A stretch of 64,000 nt of DNA, taken from the NCBI GenBank assembly GCA_003988855.1, contig QYAI01000048.1, forward strand, positions 62,001-126,000, given 5' to 3'. This DNA is from Arachnopeziza araneosa. Taxonomy: Eukaryota > Ascomycota > Leotiomycetes > Helotiales > Arachnopezizaceae. Below, piece by piece: positions 57,133-64,000 of this stretch; position 1 is the stretch's first letter, and the number at the start of each line of letters is the position of its first letter. Under the pieces are notes generated by a model. The model did not search any database. It saw only the letters and a list, made by a program, of their open reading frames with translations, and had not been told where the DNA came from. The position numbers and the translations under genes are program-made.

Positions 57133-59421
57133 ATGGCGAAAACCTCGAAAAAGGCGACTCGAAAGTTCGAGAAGAACCACCTTAAGGATACGCTTGAGAA
57201 GCGCAAAGCTGGCGCTAAAATTAAACAACGGCAGCAAGTTAAAGCAAAACAACAAGCTCGAAGAGCCAAAGACGCAGAATTTCTTGGAAAAGATGGAGAA
57301 GAACAATCCAAGCCGAAGGAATCTGTCAAAGAGGATCCTTTCGGCAAGATGAATGTGGATGATTTTTTTCAGGGAGGATTTGAGATTCCAGAAATGAAGA
57401 AACCGAAATCGAACCCCGCAGAGAAGTTGGGAAAGCGAAAGAGAATTGAACAAGAGCCGGAGGACAGTGATGCATCCTCCGAGGCATCATTTGAGAAAGC
57501 CCCAGTGTTGGATGACAGTGAAGGCAGCGAGGGTGAAGATGACGTGGGCATGAGCAAGGACGCAATGGATGCTCTGGCAGAAAAGGACCCGGAATTTTAC
57601 AAATACTTAAAGGAAAATGACCCTGAGACTTTGGACTTCGATCTGGATGCGGACTTGGCTGAAGTCGATCAACTGAGTGCGAGTGATGAGGAGCAACCAA
57701 AAAAGAAGCAGAAGAAGTCAAAGAAGGTCAAGAAAGATTTGGCTTCTGAAGAAGAGAAGGACGAAGACGAAGAAGATGTGTCCGAAGTTAAGATGGCGAT
57801 GGTTTCAAAATGGACCAAGGCCATGACTGAGGAGCATTCATTGCGCGCTATGCGCCAGGTTGTCCTAGCATTCCGAGCAGCTGCTTATATCAACGAGGAT
57901 GACGGGAATGAGCACAAGTATTCAATATCGAGTCCAGAAGTTTACCACGAACTACTTCTCACAACACTTAAGAATGTTCCAAACGTTCTTGGGCATCATC
58001 TACCAGTCAAAGAAAGTGCTGCCGGCAAAGTTAGAGTGTCGACAGACTCGAAGAAATTTAAAACATTAACACCTCTCTTGAAATCACATTCAACTTCCGT
58101 CAACCACCTACTCACGACATTGACCGATGCTGCTACTCTTAAAATTACCCTCTCTTCAATTACGCCAATGTTACCTTACCTCCTACCCTTCAAGAAGATT
58201 TTGAAGAATGTTGTGAAAACTGTAGTAGATATCTGGTCAGATGCATCAAGCACTGAGGCTACTAGAATCACAGCCTTTCTTGTTATTCGAAAGTTGGCAA
58301 TCATTGGTGATGCAGGCTTACGGGAGGCCGTTTTGAAGACAGTCTACCAAGGTTTGATCAAGGGTAGCCGTACCACCACAATTCATACTCTGCAAGGGAT
58401 CAATCTCATGAAGAATTCCGCCGCCGAACTCTGGGGTATTGACTCTACAGTAGGCTACACTACAGGTTTTACCTTTATTCGCCAACTCGCTGTCCACCTC
58501 CGCAATAGCATAACCCATAACCAAAAAGAATCTTATAAAACCGTTTACAACTGGCAATACGTCCACTCTCTAGATTTCTGGTCCTGTGTACTCGCCGAAC
58601 ACTGCTCACCACTTAAAGAAGCCGAAGCGGGCAAAGAATCAGAATTACGACCTCTCATCTACCCAACCGTCCAAGTCACTCTTGGAGCCATGCGTCTCAT
58701 CCCCACGGCAACATATTTCCCGCTCCGCTTCCAGCTCATACGATCACTACTCCGTCTTTCACGAGCAACAGGGACCTACATCCCCTTGGCTTCCGCCCTT
58801 CTCGAAGTTCTCACTTCTAACGAAATGAAAAAACCACCCAAGCCCAGCACCCTCAAATCGTTGGATTTTGCTTCCGCTTACAAGGCACCAAAATCGTATC
58901 TTCGCACCCGGGTCTATCAAGATGGTGTCGGTGAGCAAGTATGCGAGCTCTTTTCTGAATTCTTTGTCCTCTGGTCTACCTCGATTGCCTTCCCCGAGTT
59001 GCAATTGCCAGTGGTAGTAATGCTCAAACGTTGGCTCAAAGAAGTGAGCAATAAGCAGAAGGGAAATAAGAATGGCAAAGTCAATGGGATAGTGACTTTG
59101 ATAGTGCAGAAGTTAGAGGCGAATGGAAAGTGGATTGAGGAGAGGAGGGCGAAGGTTGATTTTGCACCGAATAATCGTGCGGGAGTTGATGGGTTCCTGA
59201 AAGGGGTTGAATGGGAGAAAACGCCATTAGGTGCTTACGTCGTAGGCCAAAGGACGCAAAGGGAAGAGAAGACTAAGATGCTGGAAGAAGCAAGGAATGA
59301 GGAGGAGAGGAAGAGGAAGCCGGAGAAACAGAAGAATCAGGTAGAGAGTGATGAGGAGATGGATGATTTGGATGAGGACGAGGATGAAAACTCAGAAGCT
59401 GGTTTTGAGGACGAAGAATGA
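57133..59421 (+). CDS. noc2: Noc2, nucleolar complex protein for 60S ribosome assembly
   Basis: Intronless gene of 762 residues. The N terminus is very basic (MAKTSKKATRKFEKNHLKDTL) and is followed by Lys- and Asp/Glu-rich tracts. The body has the Noc2 family features: DPEFYKYLKENDPETLDFD, a helical repeat region with LKTVYQGLIKGSRTTTIHTLQGINLMKNSAAELWGID and GYTTGFTFIRQLAVHLRN, then YNWQYVHSLDFWSCVL and LIYPTVQVTLGAMRLIPTATYFPLRFQ. Noc2 with Noc1 and Noc3 moves pre-60S particles from nucleolus to nucleoplasm. The last 60 residues are acidic and disordered. Confidence 0.97.
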   Translation: MAKTSKKATRKFEKNHLKDTLEKRKAGAKIKQRQQVKAKQQARRAKDAEFLGKDGEEQSKPKESVKEDPFGKMNVDDFFQGGFEIPEMKKPKSNPAEKLGKRKRIEQEPEDSDASSEASFEKAPVLDDSEGSEGEDDVGMSKDAMDALAEKDPEFYKYLKENDPETLDFDLDADLAEVDQLSASDEEQPKKKQKKSKKVKKDLASEEEKDEDEEDVSEVKMAMVSKWTKAMTEEHSLRAMRQVVLAFRAAAYINEDDGNEHKYSISSPEVYHELLLTTLKNVPNVLGHHLPVKESAAGKVRVSTDSKKFKTLTPLLKSHSTSVNHLLTTLTDAATLKITLSSITPMLPYLLPFKKILKNVVKTVVDIWSDASSTEATRITAFLVIRKLAIIGDAGLREAVLKTVYQGLIKGSRTTTIHTLQGINLMKNSAAELWGIDSTVGYTTGFTFIRQLAVHLRNSITHNQKESYKTVYNWQYVHSLDFWSCVLAEHCSPLKEAEAGKESELRPLIYPTVQVTLGAMRLIPTATYFPLRFQLIRSLLRLSRATGTYIPLASALLEVLTSNEMKKPPKPSTLKSLDFASAYKAPKSYLRTRVYQDGVGEQVCELFSEFFVLWSTSIAFPELQLPVVVMLKRWLKEVSNKQKGNKNGKVNGIVTLIVQKLEANGKWIEERRAKVDFAPNNRAGVDGFLKGVEWEKTPLGAYVVGQRTQREEKTKMLEEARNEEERKRKPEKQKNQVESDEEMDDLDEDEDENSEAGFEDEE

Positions 59422-60386
59422 GTAATGTGCTCTCAAAGGAATTGCATATAAGGGAGTCTGGCGTATTAAAAGAAGCTGGTCTTGTGGATTGGCTATGTGT
59501 TCATGGCAAGAGGGTAGGAAGCAGGATAGCATCTCTGATGTGTTGTTTGTTGTGTATATTCTAGGCCATGCTCTGTATCGACTAGCCACGGGAGCATAGA
59601 CGCCAAGTTATTCTCCACGATAACTAATTCCTGACTCCGATACAGCCCGTATCGAATTATGCAGAAGAATGGAAGATATTAAGGTCGGCAAGTGAAAGGC
59701 ATCGTAAAACCAGTAGATTCGCCATGATGACGCCCCTAGTGATATGATTGGTTGTCTCTGAGAGTCTTAAATAAGCGAAGGTTTGGAACGACGCATCCAG
59801 TCTGCTTCCAACGTTATCCCACATGCAGCTGCAACACCCACAGTACCAATGAGTTGATTGCTCAATTGGGGCAGATGATCAATTCAACAACGTTGCTGGT
59901 TAATCAAACGACATTAGGCTTCCGACAACGGCGGCCAGAGCTGTTTTCTTGCCCTCTTGACTGGCCTCACTTCCAGCCTGGGCCTTCCCCACGACTCAAT
60001 ATAACCGGACGACTTTGGAATGCAACGGCTTTTAAGTAGTATCTCAACAAATCCCCCAAAAGACACGCGCCTAGCGCCATGCCTTCCGATACTCTTGGCC
60101 AGGGCTCGTCTGTTGGCCCCGACATGTGCCTTTGTGATAGGTTGCAGCCCTATTCCGAGATATTATGTCTCGCTTTGGCGGGGCATTTTACTACCCTTCC
60201 ATTTTCTTCAATGTGGCTATGGAGGGGTCCATATGCAGGCCCGGAAGCATGTGCGATTAAAACCATCTCTTGCCTCATCTCTTTCCTCCTTTCTCTTTTC
60301 TCTCCCTGCATCAACTCTCCATTCAAATCAAGTATCAACTACTTTATCACTTCAATTTTCTTATTGAAGAGCAATGAGAGAGTATC
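59422..60386. other. Intergenic region with bta1 promoter
   Basis: About 0.97 kb without a supported gene. The stretch 60265-60310 is pyrimidine-rich, a common leader feature, about 80-120 bases before the bta1 start. Confidence 0.5.
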
Positions 60387-63099
60387 ATGGCTTCTCTTAT
60401 CCCTAGTATCCTGCAAAAGGATCCCCGAACCCCAATTTTTATCGTAGGAGGAGCTTTAGTTCTTCTCATTGGCATTATTTTTGCCGCAACTTTCACCTTG
60501 ACCTCTAAGGAGGATAAGGAAAATCCCAGTGCCTTCACATCGTTCTGCCGATTCTTCTACGCTTCATTTTTGAAGCCTCATGACGGTGATGGCAATGGCA
60601 ATGGTCAGCAAGATGCTCTCGAGAGTTTCTACAAGGCCCAGGCTGGCGTTTATGATGTTACCCGGAAGACATTGTTGCGTGGCCGTGAGGATATGTTAGG
60701 ATTGGTGGCTGCTCAATTGGTGCAGAAAGCTGCAAGAGAGCGTACCCATGATCCCAAGCGAATTTGGGTCGATGTCAGTCCTTCCTATCTGTGATAGACA
60801 ATTTACTGATCTTTTCTCCCGCAGATCGGTGGCGGTACTGGATGGAATATTGAGGCGATGTCCGAATTCGTCAACGTCGAAGAATTCTTCTCCAGTGTAT
60901 ACCTCGTCGATTTCTCTCCCTCGCTCTGCGAAGTTGCTAGAAAACGATTTGCTCGTTTGGGATGGAAAAATGTGAAAGTCGTCTGCCAGGATGCTAGAGC
61001 TTTTCGTCTGGAAGATCACGAAGGTGCGGGTGCTGTTGGCTTTCCCAAGTCTCAAAGCGCTCTATATCTCCCGAATGGTAGTTCAAGTGTCGGCGGTGCG
61101 GATCTTCTCACCATGTCCTACAGTTTGTCGATGATTGTGAGTTGGACCTCGCTTCAAAATGACATTGGCTAATTTGGACAGCCTGATTTCTATTCTGTGA
61201 TTGATTCTCTTGCTACTTTACTCGCTCCAAACGGCACAGTTGGTGTTGTTGACTTTTACGTACAGTCAATCGTTGATTTAAGCTTCCGAAATTACACTGG
61301 TGGTGTCATCAACCGTCATGTGAACTGGTTTGCTCGCCTATTTTGGCGAGCGTGGTTTGATGTTGATCGAGTTGGCCTTGAGGCTAGTCGTAGAGATTAT
61401 CTTGAGTATCGATTTGGTACCGTGCTGAGTGCTGACTCTCGCAATACTCTCCTCGGATCTATTCCATATTACATGTGGATTGGCTGCCAGAAGAACCCCA
61501 ACTCATCCCTGCCAAATTACCCTCATGAGATTGTAGAGCGTCTCAACGCAGCTGCTACTGAGTCTCCTTATCTCTCACCGATCAATCACCAAAAGTCTCT
61601 TTCGCGAATTGTTGAGAGGTCAACCCCTCCCGAGATACGTTCAAAGGCATTTGATGCTGCTATTGTCAACCTCTCGTCAAATCTGCCGCTTCCTTCATTC
61701 TTTTACCAGAATCATCACTGGAGAATTTACTATGATGATCAACTCAAGAAGCACACTCAATTCAAGAATGAATACATTTATGCATTTACCTGGGAAGATA
61801 CTCGCGTCGACCACCGTTTGCTAAAACTCACTTCTGAGGATGTGGTTCTCGCAATCACGTCCGCAGGTGATAATATCCTGTCTTACGCACTTGATTCGCC
61901 AGCTCGTATCCATGCCGTGGATCTCAATCCCAATCAAAACCACCTTCTGGAACTCAAGGTTGCATCTTTCACCGCTCTACCATACGCTGATTTCTGGAAA
62001 CTCTTCGGCGAGGGTAAACACCCTGGCTTCAGGTCATTGCTGATTTCTCGCCTTTCTCCTCACTTGTCTTCTCGCGCTTTCCAATTTTGGCTTAAACATA
62101 CCCATGTTTTCGACTCCAAGAATTCTCGAGGACTTTACGAGACTGGTGGTTCACGTCACGCCATTCGCGTCATGCGTCTTCTGTCAACTACCCTCGGTTT
62201 CCGGTCGCAAGTTCAAGCACTTCTCAATGCCAGGACACTTAATGAACAACGCGAGATCTGGACCAAGAAGATAAGACCAGTCATCATGTCTCGTCTCCTC
62301 AATTACTTTGTTGTTTCATCAGAAAAGTTTCTCTGGGCTGCGCTTGGCGTTCCTCATAACCAAGTCGCAATGCTGGAAGCTGATCATTTAGCGTCAGAAA
62401 CACTCCCAGGCGAATCGATATCTGGATCACCTCTTGAGCATAGCGAAAAGGAACTCAATTCCACTCGTGGCGCCGCAGTCTGGGAGTACATGGTTCAGAC
62501 TCTTGACCCTGTGATCGAGACATCTCTCATTGGCGAAGACAATCCATATTACCTAGTCTGCCTTCAAGGTTCCTACTCTCATCGCTGCCACCCTGACTAC
62601 CTTAAGCCCAAATCTCACCAAAAGTTGTCACGTGGCAATGCATTCGATGGACTTCGCATTCACACAGATGAGATCAATGAGGTAGTTTCCCGATTGACTC
62701 CAGGTACACTTACTGTTGCGGTGGTCATGGACAGTATGGATTGGTTTGACCCCGGCTCCGAAGCCGCAAGCCTGCAAATTGAGAAATTGAATTCCGCGTT
62801 GAAGGTCGGTGGCCGTGTTCTCCTCCGCTCTGCCGCTTTGACGCCATGGTATATCGCTAAATTTGAAGGCCTCGGTTTCCAAGGCAAAAGAGTAGGTGCT
62901 AGAATCGCAGGTGCTTGTATTGACAGGTTGGTCCATTTCCGGTTCAATGATTTTCGCAAATGAGCTAAATTAAACCAGAGTCAACATGTACGCTTCATGC
63001 TGGATCCTTACCAAAACCGATTCTCTCGCTCCTCTCACTCCCAAAGTTCAAGGTACCACGCGCACAAGTTCCGTCGATCTTGAGAGCCTTGAACTCTGA
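60387..63099 (+). CDS. bta1: BTA1, betaine lipid (DGTS) synthase
   Basis: Four exons: 60387-60773, 60825-61136, 61182-62926 and 62979-63099, giving 854 residues. A membrane helix (about 16-38) comes first. The N-terminal catalytic part has VDIGGGTGWNIE (about 128-139), the S-adenosylmethionine motif of a BtaB-like methyltransferase, and VCQDARAF after it. The C-terminal part has EYIYAFTWEDTRVDHRLL, VVLAITSAGDNILSYAL, HAVDLNPNQNHLLELK and MDSMDWFDP, the DUF3419/BtaA-like 3-amino-3-carboxypropyl transferase. Together they turn diacylglycerol into diacylglyceryl-trimethylhomoserine, a phosphorus-free membrane lipid that fungi make under phosphate shortage. The exon 4 junction rebuilds CIDRVNMYASCWI. 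The exact C terminus is uncertain (see findings). Confidence 0.95.
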
Positions 63100-63572
63100 C
63101 TGCCATCCGCTGCTCTACCTAACACTGTCCTTACCAATACTATGAATTTACATTGTAGAGCCATTACCGGTTCAAATTCTACCCCAAACCCTGCGGACTC
63201 ACTGTTAAATGCATTGCCGGTTTCTCCAGATAGCTTTGAAGCTATTGAGGGAGGAGAGAGGTTGAGAGATCTTGATCGCACGCCTACACAGGACGATTAT
63301 TCTATTGGAAATAAAGGACTGAATGTAAGGAAGAGGGGCAAATCATTTTAAGAAGGAGATGGGGAAAGTCTCGAGTTTTCGTCGCTCGCTCTACTTCTAT
63401 GGCTGCCTGTGCTAATCCAACAACTATTCTACTCATCGTCTTCTATCTACTACCTCTCTTCACAAAGCATCGATGATATTGTACAGTTTCTGAGTCGAGA
63501 TCCTTCACATCCTTACCATTTCATCTCCTCTCCTCTCACTCCTAATCCCTCCATAATTCTAGTATTCGTTTC
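63100..63572. other. Convergent 3' region with a possible bta1 extension
   Basis: About 0.47 kb between bta1 and the gene entering from the right edge. A frame at 63142-63351 (69 codons) has an ordered, acidic composition (NALPVSPDSFEAIEGGERL) and might belong to an alternative last exon of bta1. Its ATG would otherwise have no promoter of its own. Confidence 0.35.
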
Positions 63573-64000
63573 CTACCAAGGATATTCGATCCTCTCTCCC
63601 TTCCCATCAACCCTTGGTAAAGTCAATCCCAACCCAATAAACTTACCAGCTGGCTTCTTTTCCGTTGGGAATACGCAGTCAGTCTCTTGATGCAGGGTAT
63701 CGCGCTGAGTCTTGGATTTGCTTAGGAGTTCAGCCGGCTCAGCTTGCTGAGCGGCGGGAATAGAATTCTTCTTATCCTCTCTCACGCGCTCCTTTTCTTG
63801 AGCTTGGCGTGCCGGTTGCTCCGTCCGAGTCGAAGTAGATGAAGTGGGCTTGGGATTTAGTAGTTGACGAACCGACAGTAGGTGCGGATTCGTATTTGTC
63901 TTTTGACTCTTATTTGTATCCAATTCTTTTCCACAAGCCAAACACGAAGTCGGAGGTGGGAGAATGCAGCTCTCCGGCAGAGGAGGGAAGAAATAATCGT
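63573..64000 (-). CDS. 3' end of an unidentified minus-strand gene (partial)
   Basis: The frame is open from the right edge of the window to a TAG at 63573-63575. At the edge it contains PESCILPPPTSCLACGKELD, with Cys spaced as possible zinc ligands (C-x8-C-x2-C). It then runs through a disordered, Lys/Gln/Ser-rich stretch and ends KFIGLGLTLPRVDGKGERIEYPW. No named family is recognised. An intron may lie beyond the edge. The C-terminal segment looks like a real, folded or peptide-binding end. Confidence 0.6.
   Translation of the reverse strand, partial: DYFFPPLPESCILPPPTSCLACGKELDTNKSQKTNTNPHLLSVRQLLNPKPTSSTSTRTEQPARQAQEKERVREDKKNSIPAAQQAEPAELLSKSKTQRDTLHQETDCVFPTEKKPAGKFIGLGLTLPRVDGKGERIEYPW

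Noticed and set aside
63165..63178. A GGTTCAAATTC stretch resembling a tRNA B box
   Set aside because: No acceptor stem, A box or anticodon arm can be placed around it.

Overview
The window is nuclear DNA of a filamentous ascomycete (Pezizomycotina). Most genes are interrupted by short introns, mainly 42-70 bases, with GT..AG ends (two look like GC..AG) and CTAAC/CTGAT-like branch sites. The gene content is also typical: het-C, a CorA-like transporter fused to ankyrin repeats, Npr2, Mdm12, Yth1, Noc2, a BTA1-type betaine lipid synthase and fungal secreted or wall-active hydrolases. A leotiomycete is my guess from overall impression; no marker here decides it. The exon models below were built by hand from splice signals, reading-frame continuity and family motifs, and every multi-exon model closes in frame.

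Layout. 0-12 kb: the 5' tip of a minus-strand gene (perhaps cytochrome c), het-C, a GNAT acetyltransferase, an unrecognised hydrophilic protein, and the large ankyrin/CorA protein. 12-21 kb: Npr2 (TORC1 regulation) divergent from an EFM2-like lysine methyltransferase, an M61-like peptidase whose first metal-binding His is Tyr, divergent from a DUF1776 protein, then Yth1 (mRNA 3' processing). 22-29 kb: a GH18 chitinase-type enzyme, a GH64 glucanase and a Wss1-type DNA-protein crosslink protease. 29-34 kb: a complete eight-exon cytochrome P450, a C2H2 zinc-finger protein, and a Nudix gene broken by an in-frame stop and a frameshift. 36-42 kb: a glutaminase A-like secreted enzyme, a 2-oxoglutarate/Fe(II) oxygenase, a 76-residue zinc-finger protein and an uncharacterised AT-hook protein. 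43.7-45.8 kb: a nine-exon GH5 endoglucanase-like enzyme with an N-terminal membrane anchor.

From 45.8 to 54.7 kb the DNA is gene-poor, with simple and short tandem repeats. I find only two small genes there: an 86-residue protein at 48.1-48.3 kb and a 55-residue Cys-rich protein at 52.6 kb. From 54.7 kb a compact housekeeping block follows: Mdm12 (ERMES tether), Vps28 (ESCRT-I), Noc2 (60S ribosome assembly) and BTA1 (betaine lipid synthesis). The 3' end of an unidentified minus-strand gene runs off the right edge.

I see no biosynthetic gene cluster, CRISPR array, rRNA operon, convincing tRNA or intact transposon. The points most worth a second look are the doubly broken Nudix gene, the M61-like protein with an altered metal site, the membrane-anchored GH5, the AT-hook protein with a helix-hairpin-helix-like segment, and the two probable GC-AG introns.
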